The notes under the pieces were generated by a model that was not told the origin of the DNA, did no database searches, and saw nothing but the letters and a program-made list of their open reading frames with translations. 64,000 nt of DNA from Herbiconiux daphne (lineage in GTDB: Bacteria; Actinomycetota; Actinomycetes; Actinomycetales; Microbacteriaceae). Position numbers and translations under genes: made by a program. Shown in pieces: positions 1 to 7,866 of the stretch. Within the stretch, counting starts at the first letter, position 1; each line of letters opens with the position of its first letter. The stretch covers positions 248,001-312,000 of the forward strand of contig NZ_JANLCJ010000004.1 in NCBI RefSeq assembly GCF_024979295.1. The letters run 5' to 3'.

Positions 1-1997
1 TCGGCCAGCTCGGTGGCCGCGATCTTGGCCATCGGCGGCGCCACGCGCGATGCCGATCCGTTGACGATGCCGCGCACCGCGAGGTTCACCAGCGACCGCG
101 CTGCCTGCAACCGCACCGCGATGCGCCCGGCCTCGGCGCGGTAGTCGGAGCGGTGACCGGGCACCACGACGTCGGGCGTGCTGCGGAGGATGTCGAGCAG
201 GCGGTCGAAGGCGCGGTGCCCGCGCATGACGCTGGCGCCGATGAGCACGCGCTCACCGGCCAGTGCTTGCGTGAGGGCCGCCCACCCGCCGTTCACCTCG
301 CCGATCACGCGGCTGTCGGGCACGAACACGTCGTCCCAGAAGGTCGTGGCCGACACATCGCCGCCGAGCGCCGTGTGTGGGCTCACGGTGATGCCGTCGG
401 AATCGGTGTCGACCAGGAACAGCGTGATGCCGGCGTGCTTGGGCGTCGCCTCGGCATCGGTGCGTGCGGCCAGCACCACCCAGCGCGAGTCGGGGAAGCA
501 GGTGCCCCACATCTTCTGGCCGTCGATGCGCCAGCCGCCCTCCACCCGCTCGGCACGCGTGCGCAGCGACGCCAGGTCGGAGCCGGCCTCGGGCTCGGAG
601 TAGCCGAGCGCGATCGAGAGATCGCCCTTTCGGATCTCGGAGAGCACCAGCTCGCGCAGCTCGGGGGTGCCCACCTTCATCACCATCGGTGCGATCGAGT
701 TGATGCCCATCATGATGTTGCCCAGCGGCGGATTCGCGTAGGCGAGCGCCTCGCTGAACGCGAGCACGTCGCCCACCGGCCATCCGCCCCCACCGAACTC
801 GCTCGGCCAGCCCACGCCGATCCAGCCGCGATCGCGCAGCACCGCGCGGGCTGCGTCGTCCCAGGAGTGCAGGTGCGAGGGGGCACCCGCCGTGTAGGGG
901 GCGAAGGCCTCGAGCACCTCGTTGCGCACCCGGTCGGCCGACTCGCCGCGGTAGTGCTCGGGCAGCCGGAGGCCGTGGTCGATGAGGTACTCGCCCACTG
1001 AGGCATCGCGGCCCATCGCCGCGAGTGCGGCCAGGTCGGCGTGCGCCCGGCGGAAGAGCCAGGGCGCCTCGCTCTCTTCGAAGTAACCGGTGGCGGCGAG
1101 GGTGTGGTGCGCGTCGAACTGCAGGCCGGCCAGCCGCGCGGTCACGAACTCGAGTTGGATCTCGGCGGCCACGTGCCACGCGGGGTCTCCGGCCTGCCGC
1201 AGCTCGAAGGCATGTGCCAGCAGTTCACGGGCCGCGGTGAGCGCGATCTCGGAGTTCACCAGCCGGTGCGACACCGCCTGGAACGAGCCGATCACGGTGC
1301 CGAACTGCCGGCGCTGCTTCGCATACTCCAGAGCCAGTTCGTGAGTGCGGGCCACGGCAGCGGTCGCGCGCGCGGCGAGTCCGAGCCGTCGGTTGCGCAC
1401 GAGTTCCGGATGCGCGGAGAGGTCGTCGACCCATTCCGCGCTCTGCGCCGTGCGGATCTCGCTCCACGCCGGAACGGCGAGGCCCGGGAGAGCCGTCACG
1501 GTTGCGCCGTCGAGTGCGAACCAGCCGAGGCGACCGGATGCCTCGTCGACCACCATCAGGTGCGTGAGCGCCGAGCCGGCCTCGACGTGGCGGGCCACGA
1601 CTCCCCCGTCGACCGGAAGGGCCGCCAGCGCGATCGCGGGCCGCACGGTGCCCTCGGCGATGGCCGAGGCGAGCTCGTCATCACCCCGGGCCTCGGCCAC
1701 CAGACCGGCCAGGAACACGTCGACCGCCGGGAACGGCACGGCGAACCGGCCGAGTTCCTCGTGCACGGCCACGGCGGCCGGCAGGAACTCGGGGGCGCCG
1801 AAACCGGTCCAGCCCTGTTCGGCGGCGATGCGCCAGAGTTCTGCCGGGTCGGCCGCGACCGCCTGCGTCGCGTCGGCCCAGAGGCGCGCGCTCACCCCGC
1901 GCACCGACTCGCGCAGGGCCTCGAGCTCCTCGGCGTCGAGGCCGGGGTCGAGAGCGCCTCCGGGTGTCGGGCTCAGGGTGGGGGTGCTGCTGCTCAT
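1..1997 (-). CDS. Double-domain acyl-CoA dehydrogenase (C-terminus cut by window edge)
   Basis: FAD-dependent acyl-CoA dehydrogenase that would introduce an alpha,beta double bond into an acyl-CoA. About 665 residues are visible in one open frame running off position 1. Two dehydrogenase units lie in tandem. The first (about residues 1-310) ends with the RRQFGTVIGSFQA signature near residue 229. The second, from about residue 320, carries the flavin/substrate loop LGYSEPEAGSDLA near residue 464. This resembles fused actinobacterial enzymes of the FadE34 type. ATG at 1997 is preceded by AAGGAG at a 5-nt distance, with TATACT at 2034-2029 as a -10. It diverges from a PaaX-type regulator that is followed by hydroxycinnamoyl-CoA genes, so a phenylpropanoyl-CoA substrate is plausible. 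That substrate is inferred, not shown. Confidence 0.88.
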   Translation of the reverse strand, partial: MSSSTPTLSPTPGGALDPGLDAEELEALRESVRGVSARLWADATQAVAADPAELWRIAAEQGWTGFGAPEFLPAAVAVHEELGRFAVPFPAVDVFLAGLVAEARGDDELASAIAEGTVRPAIALAALPVDGGVVARHVEAGSALTHLMVVDEASGRLGWFALDGATVTALPGLAVPAWSEIRTAQSAEWVDDLSAHPELVRNRRLGLAARATAAVARTHELALEYAKQRRQFGTVIGSFQAVSHRLVNSEIALTAARELLAHAFELRQAGDPAWHVAAEIQLEFVTARLAGLQFDAHHTLAATGYFEESEAPWLFRRAHADLAALAAMGRDASVGEYLIDHGLRLPEHYRGESADRVRNEVLEAFAPYTAGAPSHLHSWDDAARAVLRDRGWIGVGWPSEFGGGGWPVGDVLAFSEALAYANPPLGNIMMGINSIAPMVMKVGTPELRELVLSEIRKGDLSIALGYSEPEAGSDLASLRTRAERVEGGWRIDGQKMWGTCFPDSRWVVLAARTDAEATPKHAGITLFLVDTDSDGITVSPHTALGGDVSATTFWDDVFVPDSRVIGEVNGGWAALTQALAGERVLIGASVMRGHRAFDRLLDILRSTPDVVVPGHRSDYRAEAGRIAVRLQAARSLVNLAVRGIVNGSASRVAPPMAKIAATELA

Positions 1998-2091
1998 CAC
2001 GCTCCTTCGGGTGCTGGCTCGTTTCGGTAGTATAGCGTTTCTGCACACTCCGACGCATATATGTTACACATTTGATTGCTATTATTCGATG
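1998..2091. promoter_or_regulatory. Divergent promoter region, acyl-CoA dehydrogenase / PaaX regulator
   Basis: AT-rich spacer in a GC-rich neighbourhood. On the minus strand TATACT (2034-2029) serves the dehydrogenase with a leader of about 25-30 nt. On the plus strand TATTAT (2080-2085) lies 6 nt before the ATG at 2092, the spacing expected for a leaderless transcript. An operator for the PaaX-family protein is likely here, but no clean palindrome stands out. Confidence 0.5.
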
Positions 2092-2925
2092 ATGACGAAC
2101 GAGGAGAAGGTGCGCTCCGGCGCCCTGGTCATCGATCTGCTGGGGGATTTCAACCGCATCGGGGGTCGCGAACTGCGCCTCAAGGCCCTGGTGGAGCTCG
2201 GTGAGCAGCTCGGCATCGCCGGGCCGACGATGAGGGTGACGCTGGCCCGCTTGCGTGAGCGCGGCTGGTTCGACGTGGAGCGCGAGGGCCGGGAGTCGAT
2301 CTACCGACTCAGCCCGCTCGCACTGGTCGCCATCCACGAGGGCGGGCAGCGGCTGCACCGCCCCGCCCCCGAACGCTGGGCGGGCGAGTGGTCGATGGTG
2401 ATCTACACCGTGCCCGAGAGCGACCGCCAGACGAGGGACGAACTCCGCCGGCAACTGGCCTGGCTCGGTTTCGGCCCTCTGGCGCCCGCCACCTGGATCC
2501 GGCCACGCCCGCAGCTCGACGACATCGCGAACGCCGTCGCAGCCCTCTCGGCCGCCCGGCTCACGCTGCTCACCACCCGCACGTCGGGCCTGGCCGAAGA
2601 CCGCGCGATCGCCGCGCGCTGCTGGGACCTGGATGCACTCGGCGCCGACTACTCCGACTTCATCCGCGACGTGAGGGCGAAGCTGCCCTCCTACCGCGAA
2701 GCCGCGCTCGACGGGCGCGAGGCGCTGGTTGCACGCATCCAGTTGGTGCATGCCTACCGGTCGTTCACGCGTCGCGACCCGCAGTTCCCGGTCGACCTGC
2801 AGCCGGCCGGATGGCAGGGCGACGAGGCGCGGCGTCTTTTCGAAGACGCGCATTCGTTGCTGTCGGAGGGATCGGCCGACTACTACGCGCGCGTTCTGGA
2901 TCTCGGGTCTGTATCAGCTGATTGA
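2092..2925 (+). CDS. PaaX-family transcriptional regulator
   Basis: A 277-residue regulator. The N-terminal winged helix-turn-helix reads through GPTMRVTLARLRERGWFDVE at about residues 40-60. It is followed by the PaaX central region (WSMVIYTVPES, TWIRP) and the C-terminal helical region with YRSFTRRDPQFP. PaaX of E. coli represses phenylacetate degradation and responds to phenylacetyl-CoA; relatives respond to other aryl-CoA thioesters. Two ATG codons stand in tandem (2089 and 2092). The second is chosen because TATTAT lies 6 nt upstream and there is no Shine-Dalgarno site. It diverges from the acyl-CoA dehydrogenase and precedes the hydroxycinnamoyl-CoA genes, so it probably controls both. 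The inducer is unknown. Confidence 0.88.
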   Translation: MTNEEKVRSGALVIDLLGDFNRIGGRELRLKALVELGEQLGIAGPTMRVTLARLRERGWFDVEREGRESIYRLSPLALVAIHEGGQRLHRPAPERWAGEWSMVIYTVPESDRQTRDELRRQLAWLGFGPLAPATWIRPRPQLDDIANAVAALSAARLTLLTTRTSGLAEDRAIAARCWDLDALGADYSDFIRDVRAKLPSYREAALDGREALVARIQLVHAYRSFTRRDPQFPVDLQPAGWQGDEARRLFEDAHSLLSEGSADYYARVLDLGSVSAD

Positions 2926-2949
2926 CGGCCGCCGTCTGATCGTTATACG
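2922..2949 (+). promoter_or_regulatory. Promoter of the hydratase/lyase operon
   Basis: TTGACG at 2922-2927 and TATACG at 2944-2949 are separated by 16 nt. The -35 overlaps the stop codon of the PaaX gene. The predicted leader is about 35 nt and holds the AAGGAG site used by the next gene. Confidence 0.5.
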
Positions 2950-2989
2950 TTTTGCTCGCCACAACTTCGATGGACACCAAGGAGCAACG

Positions 2990-3820
2990 ATGCCCAACTA
3001 TGAATGCATCAAGGTCGAGAACGAGAACCGGGTGACCACCGTGACTCTCAATCGGCCCGACAAGCGCAACGCGATGAGCCCGCAGCTGAACGACGAGATG
3101 CTCGACGCCCTGATCCGCCTCGGCGCCGACCCCGACACCGATGTGCTGGTGCTCACCGGCGAGGGCGACGCCTTCACCGCCGGAATGGACCTCAAGGAGT
3201 ACTTCCGCGGCACGGAACACGACCCGGTGCTCTCCGAGCGCGCCAAATGGACGATGCGCGAGTGGTCGTACACCCGCTTGCGCTTCTTCCCCCGGGTGAC
3301 CATCGCCGCCGTCAACGGCTGGTGCTTCGGCGGTGGGTTCATGCCGCTGGTGTCGTGCGATCTGGCCATCGCGGCCGACGAGGCCCAGTTCGGGCTGTCC
3401 GAGGTGAACTGGGGCATCCTGCCCGGCGGCCTGGTGACCAAAGACGTCACGCTGGCGCTCGGCTATCGCGACGCGATGTACTACGCGCTCACCGGCAAGA
3501 CCTTCGGCGGGCAGCGCGCCAAGGAGATCGGCTTGGTCAATGACTCGGTGCCGCGCGCGGAACTCGGCGAGGCCGTGCGTGAACTCACCGACACCCTGCT
3601 GAAACTGAACCCGCAGACCCTGCGTTCCACGAAGGAGGCGCTGCGCCACTCGGCCGACATGAACTACGAGCAGTCGGCCGACTACCTCGCCGCCAAGTCG
3701 GCGCAGCTGGGTTCGCGCGACCCGGAGAAGGGCCGCCTCAAGGGCCTGTCGCAGTTCCTCGACACCAAGGAGTTTAAGCCCGGCCTCGCGGCCTACCGCC
3801 GGGACGCCGCCGATGCGTGA
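2990..3820 (+). CDS. ech: p-Hydroxycinnamoyl-CoA hydratase/lyase (feruloyl-CoA to vanillin type)
   Basis: Crotonase-fold enzyme of 276 residues that hydrates hydroxycinnamoyl-CoA and cleaves it to a hydroxybenzaldehyde and acetyl-CoA. The sequence tracks the Pseudomonas enzyme closely along its length: NRPDKRNAMSP (21-31), TAGMDLKEYFR (63-73), VNGWCFGGGFMPLVSCDLAI (108-127), FGLSEVNWGI (134-143), GKTFGGQRAKEIGLVN (169-184) and KPGLAAYRR near the end. Glu138 and Tyr232 align with the catalytic Glu and Tyr recalled for the P. fluorescens enzyme. ATG has AAGGAG 5 nt upstream. The stop overlaps the next start by 8 nt, so the pair is coupled. Whether ferulate, coumarate or caffeate is the natural substrate cannot be read from sequence. 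Confidence 0.9.
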   Translation: MPNYECIKVENENRVTTVTLNRPDKRNAMSPQLNDEMLDALIRLGADPDTDVLVLTGEGDAFTAGMDLKEYFRGTEHDPVLSERAKWTMREWSYTRLRFFPRVTIAAVNGWCFGGGFMPLVSCDLAIAADEAQFGLSEVNWGILPGGLVTKDVTLALGYRDAMYYALTGKTFGGQRAKEIGLVNDSVPRAELGEAVRELTDTLLKLNPQTLRSTKEALRHSADMNYEQSADYLAAKSAQLGSRDPEKGRLKGLSQFLDTKEFKPGLAAYRRDAADA

Positions 3821-5918
3821 CCTCACCCCGCTCCTCGCTCCCCGCAGCATCGCGATCGTCGGCGCCTCGAGCACCCTCACCGCGCTGGCCGGCAAGCCGG
3901 TCGCCTTCCTGCGCGATTCCGGGGTCGACGTGGCCGTCTATCCTGTGAACCCCTCGCGCGACGAGATCGGCGGCTACACCGCCTACCCCGATCCCTCCGC
4001 ACTGCCCGAGGCGCCCGACGTCGGCCTCGTGCTGGTGCCCGCCCAGGCCGTCGTCGCCGCCGTCGAAGCGCTCGCGAAGCGCGGCGCCAAGGCCGCCGTG
4101 GTGATCTCGTCCGGATTCGGCGAGGGCGATCGCGCGGAGGGCGCCGCCGCCCAGGCGCGGATGGGCGAGATCGCCCGCGAGCACGGGATGCTGCTGCTCG
4201 GCCCGAACACGCTCGGCGTTCACGACTACGTGCGCGGACTGCCGCTGTCGTTCGTCTGGTACGGCCGCAAGGCATCCGACCCCGCCGGCACCGTGGCCGT
4301 GGTCTCGCAGAGCGGCTCAGGCATGACATCGCTGAGCGATCGACTGCTGGACGCGGGGCTACCGCTCGGCTACGGCATCGCCACCGGCAACGAGGCCGAC
4401 GTCACCGTGGTCGACGTGCTCGAACACCTCGCCGAAGACGACCGGGTGAAGGTCATCGCAGCGGTGTTCGAAGAGGTGCGCGACGGCACCCGCTTCATCG
4501 CCGTGCTGCGGCGGCTGCGCGAGCTGGGCAAGCCGTTGGTGGCGCTCAAGGTGGGCCGCACCGAGAGCGGGTCGGCCATGGTGAAGTCGCACACGGGCGC
4601 GCTCGCCGGCTCCTACCCGACGCTCAAGGCGCTGCTGCGGCAGTACGGGGTGATCGAAGTCACCGACCTCGATCAGATCCCGGGCATGGTCGCCGCCGCG
4701 CTGCTCGGCCACCTCCCCACCGTCGACGGCATCGCCGTGGTGACGAACTCGGGCGGCGCAGCGGCGATCGCGGCCGACCGCGCCGACGAACTGGGTGTGC
4801 CGCTGGCGCAGCTGGGCGAGCTCGCGCAGGGCAAGGTGCGCGAGAATCTCCCCGCCTTCGCTCAAGACCAGGCGGTGGGCAATCCGATCGATGTCACGGC
4901 GCAGAGCATGCAGCGACCGTTCTCGATGGTCGACATCGTCGACGCGCTGGTGGAGGACCCGGCGGTCGGCGGCGTCGTGCACGCGGTGCCGAGCAGCGGC
5001 GGCCCTGCCGGAGGCCAGTGGGTCGACCGGCTCGCCGACACGGTGCACAGCTCGCCGAAGCCGGTGGTCTCGGTCATCCTCTCGGGCAAGGAGTCCGACG
5101 GTCTGCGTCAGCGCCTCCGCGACCGCGGGGTGCCCGTGTTCTCGTCTCCCGCCGCCGCCGTCGAGGCGCTGCAGCTCCTGCGTCGCTTCGGTCGCGCCGT
5201 GGAGTCCGCCGCGCAGCCGGCCGCCCCGGCTGAGGAGCGTGAGCCGATCCCGCTCCCGGCGACCATCACGGAGAACTCCACCCTGCAGTGGCTGAGCGAG
5301 TACGGCGTGCCCGTGGCCCGGCAGCTGCTCGCGGCCACCCCGGAGGCCGCCGCCGAGGCGGCGGAGGAGCTCGGCTACCCGGTGGCCGTGAAGATCAGCT
5401 CGCCCCAGATCGCGCACAAGACCGAGGTCGGCGGAGTGGCCCTCGGTCTCGGCGATGCCGCCTCGGTGAAGGCCGCCGCGCAGCAGGTGCTGGCATCGGC
5501 CGCCGCCGCACGCCCTGACGCCGTGCTGGAGGGCGTGACGGTGAGCCGCATGGTGACGCCGGTGCTCGAGCTGATCTCGGGCATCCACATCGACCCGACC
5601 TTCGGCCCGGTCGTGCTGCTGGGGCTCGGCGGCATCTGGGCCGAGGTGCTCGGCGACGTGACGATGCGCGGGCTCCCGCTCGGCCCCGACGAGGCCGAGC
5701 GCATGGTCGACGACCTGCAGGGCGCGCCGCTGCTGCGGGGAGCCCGCGGCCGCACCCCGGTGGACCCGGCCGCTCTCTCGGCACTCGTCGACGCCCTCGC
5801 GCGCATCGCCGTGGAGCACGACGGCGAACTCGGCGGCCTCGATCTCAACCCGGTCGCCGTCACCGCGGAGGGCGAGCTCGTGGTGCTCGACGCGGCCCTG
5901 TTCCGCACCGAGGTCTGA
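3813..5918 (+). CDS. ADP-forming acyl-CoA ligase (FerA-like, probably hydroxycinnamate activating)
   Basis: A 701-residue ligase of the NDP-forming acyl-CoA synthetase family. It has an N-terminal CoA-binding Rossmann domain (APRSIAIVGASSTL, 9-22), succinyl-CoA-ligase-like domains with VVSQSGSGMTSLS, the phosphohistidine motif KSHTGALAGS (His near 259) and a C-terminal ATP-grasp domain from about residue 485. These enzymes make acyl-CoA from acid, ATP and CoA through acyl phosphate and phosphohistidine. Feruloyl-CoA synthetase FerA of Sphingobium SYK-6 belongs to the same superfamily, unlike the AMP-forming Fcs of Pseudomonas. Coupling to the hydratase/lyase makes hydroxycinnamate activation the best guess. 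Acetate or other acids remain possible. Confidence 0.85.
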   Translation: MRDLTPLLAPRSIAIVGASSTLTALAGKPVAFLRDSGVDVAVYPVNPSRDEIGGYTAYPDPSALPEAPDVGLVLVPAQAVVAAVEALAKRGAKAAVVISSGFGEGDRAEGAAAQARMGEIAREHGMLLLGPNTLGVHDYVRGLPLSFVWYGRKASDPAGTVAVVSQSGSGMTSLSDRLLDAGLPLGYGIATGNEADVTVVDVLEHLAEDDRVKVIAAVFEEVRDGTRFIAVLRRLRELGKPLVALKVGRTESGSAMVKSHTGALAGSYPTLKALLRQYGVIEVTDLDQIPGMVAAALLGHLPTVDGIAVVTNSGGAAAIAADRADELGVPLAQLGELAQGKVRENLPAFAQDQAVGNPIDVTAQSMQRPFSMVDIVDALVEDPAVGGVVHAVPSSGGPAGGQWVDRLADTVHSSPKPVVSVILSGKESDGLRQRLRDRGVPVFSSPAAAVEALQLLRRFGRAVESAAQPAAPAEEREPIPLPATITENSTLQWLSEYGVPVARQLLAATPEAAAEAAEELGYPVAVKISSPQIAHKTEVGGVALGLGDAASVKAAAQQVLASAAAARPDAVLEGVTVSRMVTPVLELISGIHIDPTFGPVVLLGLGGIWAEVLGDVTMRGLPLGPDEAERMVDDLQGAPLLRGARGRTPVDPAALSALVDALARIAVEHDGELGGLDLNPVAVTAEGELVVLDAALFRTEV

Positions 5919-5937
5919 CGCGGGGCAGTGCCGCCGA

Positions 5938-5982
5938 CACGAAGAAGGCCCGCATCCCCGAGGGGTGCGGGCCTTCTTCGTG
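5938..5982. terminator. Bidirectional intrinsic terminator
   Basis: Inverted repeat with arms 5938-5959 and 5962-5982, complementary apart from one bulged base, and a 2-nt loop. The stem reads GAAGAAGGCCCGCATCCCC on the left. It sits 19 nt after the ligase stop and 8 nt after the stop of the convergent alcohol dehydrogenase, so it can serve both. The flanks give A/T runs (GAAGAA, TTCTTC) rather than a clean U tract. Confidence 0.85.
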
Positions 5983-5990
5983 AACAGCCG

Positions 5991-7082
5991 CTACAGGTTC
6001 GGGTTCACCAGAATGCGGATGGGGTTGTCGGTGTGGTGGTGCAGCTGGTCGATGCCGTCGGCGAGGTTCTCGAGCGACACCACGTTCGAGATCGACTGGC
6101 TCACGTCGAGGCGGCCGGCGGCCACCAGCTTCACCAGCGCCTCCACGTCTTCGTTCGGGCAGCCGAGGTGACCGCGCACCTGCTTGCGGCTCACGCCGAA
6201 GTGCAGGGTCGTGCCGATCGAGACCTCGTCCATGGTCTCGCCGACCGCGATCATCCGGCCGCGGTTACGGGTGAAGGCGAGCGCCTGCGTGAACGTGGGC
6301 TTGATGCCGACGGCGTCGAAGGTGACGTCGAACATGTGGCCACCGGTGGCTTCCATCACCTTCTGCTCGAGGTCGGGGTCGCGGGAGTCGAAGGCGAAGT
6401 CGGCTCCGCGGTCGAGGGCGCGCTGACGCGTCTCTTCGCTGATGTCGAAGGCGATGATGGGGTTGGCGCCCACCAGGCGCGCCACCTGCACCAGGTGCGT
6501 GCCGACTCCGCCGATGCCCCAGACACCCACGGCCTCGCCGACCTTGACCTGGCCGGTGTTGACCACGGCCCCATAAGGCGTGGAGAGGGCGTCGGGGATG
6601 ATCGCGGCCTGGTCCAGCGGGAGCGAGTCGGGAATGCGGATGGGGGCGATGGCTCGCGAGAGCACGTACTCCGCCCAGCCGCCGTCCTTGGTGACCGCGA
6701 GCACCTCGAGATTCGGGCAGTCCTCGAACACGCCGGTGCGACAGACCTCGCAGGTGTGGTCAGGCTGGCCGGTGGGAGCGATCACACGGTCGCCGATCTC
6801 CCATCCGGTGACGCCGGGTCCGAGCGCGGCGATGGTGCCGGTGACCTCGTGGCCGGAGGTGACGACCTCGGGAACGCGGCGCAGCGGCGAGCCGGACGTC
6901 TGGTCGTTGGCCACCTCGAAGGCGCCGGAGTTGAAGCTCAGGTCGGAGTGGCAGATGCCGCAGAACGCCACCTTGATCAGCACCTGGTCGGGACCGGGGA
7001 CCGGGATCGGCACCGTCTCGATCGTCCATTTCGCCTCGCGGGTGCGCAGTCGGTGGGCGCGCATCGTGGTCTTTTCAGGCAC
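5991..7082 (-). CDS. Zinc-dependent alcohol dehydrogenase (MDR superfamily)
   Basis: A 363-residue NAD(P)-dependent alcohol dehydrogenase. Catalytic zinc motifs are CGICHSD and SGHEVTG. The Rossmann loop is VWGIGGVGTHLVQVARL. The structural-zinc loop reads D-x2-C-x2-C-x7-C, so the first of the usual four Cys is Asp. GTG at 7082 is preceded by AAAGGA at a 7-nt distance; an internal ATG at 7064 is the alternative. The gene follows the Liv transporter genes on the same strand after a 49-nt gap containing a hairpin. An aryl alcohol or a hydroxy-CoA ester is possible given the aromatic context, but specificity cannot be assigned. Confidence 0.85.
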   Translation of the reverse strand: MPEKTTMRAHRLRTREAKWTIETVPIPVPGPDQVLIKVAFCGICHSDLSFNSGAFEVANDQTSGSPLRRVPEVVTSGHEVTGTIAALGPGVTGWEIGDRVIAPTGQPDHTCEVCRTGVFEDCPNLEVLAVTKDGGWAEYVLSRAIAPIRIPDSLPLDQAAIIPDALSTPYGAVVNTGQVKVGEAVGVWGIGGVGTHLVQVARLVGANPIIAFDISEETRQRALDRGADFAFDSRDPDLEQKVMEATGGHMFDVTFDAVGIKPTFTQALAFTRNRGRMIAVGETMDEVSIGTTLHFGVSRKQVRGHLGCPNEDVEALVKLVAAGRLDVSQSISNVVSLENLADGIDQLHHHTDNPIRILVNPNL

Positions 7083-7117
7083 AGTGGTTTCCTTTCGTCG
7101 TACCTAGTGGTGGGCCG

Positions 7118-7140
7118 GCCGGTGAGAGATCTCAGCCGGC
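7118..7140 (-). terminator. Hairpin overlapping the end of livF
   Basis: GCCGGTGAGA (7118-7127) pairs with TCTCA-G-CCGGC (7130-7140) with one bulged base and a 2-nt loop. The stop codon of livF lies in the right arm. It has no U tract, so it may attenuate rather than end transcription into the alcohol dehydrogenase gene. Confidence 0.4.
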
Positions 7141-7866
7141 CGAGTCTGATTCCGCGAATTCCGCGGCGGACGTATCCGATCCGGAGGACAGATAGGCGGC
7201 CTGGATGTCGTCGAGGCTCGCACGCGTCTCCGCGGCGGTGCCTTCGAACTGGATGCGGCCGTGGTGCAGCAGGTAGACCCGGTCGGCGATGTCGAGCACC
7301 CGGTGCACGTGCTGCTCGATCAGCAGCGCTCCCACGCCCCGGTCTGCCGCGGCTCGCACCGCGCGCAGCAGCCGGCCGACGGTCTTCGGAGCGAGTCCGA
7401 GCGAGAGCTCGTCGGCCAGCAGCAGCTTCGGGGCGCGCGAGAGCGCCCGGCTGAGGGTGAGCATCTGCTGCTCGCCACCCGAGAGCAGCCCGGCGCGGCG
7501 ACCCAGCAGGGCCTGCAGCTCGGGAAAGATCGCGATGGCGTCGTCGGGGTCGACCCGGCCCACCGAGAGGTTCTGCCGAGTGGTCAGGTTCGAGAAGATC
7601 GAGCGCTCCTCCGTGACGAACGAGAGGCCGTTGCGCGCCCGTTTGTGCAACGCGCCGGCCTTCGAGTGACCCTGGAAGAGCACTTCCCCGCCCAGGGGCG
7701 AGAGTTCACCGGCCAGGGTCAGCATGGTGGTGGTCTTGCCGGCGCCGTTGGCACCCAGCAGGGCCACCACCTCTCCCTCGTTCACGTGGAGGTCGATGCC
7801 CTTCACGATGTCCACCCCGGCGTATCCGGCTCGAAGACCGCGCGCCTCCAGCAAGGTCTCGGGCAT
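7132..7866 (-). CDS. livF: Branched-chain amino acid-type ABC transporter ATPase (LivF)
   Basis: A 244-residue LivF-type ATPase. Walker A is GANGAGKTT, the Q-loop region reads SFVTEERSIFSNLT, the ABC signature is LSGGEQQMLTLSRAL, Walker B is LLLADELSLGL (Asp-Glu kept) and the switch His is in LLIEQHVHR. It would pair with the ATPase domain fused to the permeases upstream. Its ATG overlaps the stop of that gene by one base (TGATG). Liv-type importers in catabolic clusters often carry aromatic acids or amides rather than amino acids. The acidic tail (SSGSDTSAAEFAESDSAG) is unremarkable. Confidence 0.9.
   Translation of the reverse strand: MPETLLEARGLRAGYAGVDIVKGIDLHVNEGEVVALLGANGAGKTTTMLTLAGELSPLGGEVLFQGHSKAGALHKRARNGLSFVTEERSIFSNLTTRQNLSVGRVDPDDAIAIFPELQALLGRRAGLLSGGEQQMLTLSRALSRAPKLLLADELSLGLAPKTVGRLLRAVRAAADRGVGALLIEQHVHRVLDIADRVYLLHHGRIQFEGTAAETRASLDDIQAAYLSSGSDTSAAEFAESDSAG

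Noticed and set aside
1..1997. Frameshifted or broken acyl-CoA dehydrogenase, because overlapping frames look Arg-rich
   Set aside because: One frame is open from 1997 to the left edge with both dehydrogenase signatures in order; only the window edge truncates it.
5991..7082. Calling the alcohol dehydrogenase a vanillin dehydrogenase to complete ferulate degradation
   Set aside because: It is a zinc MDR alcohol dehydrogenase, not an aldehyde dehydrogenase, and sits behind the Liv operon beyond a bidirectional terminator.
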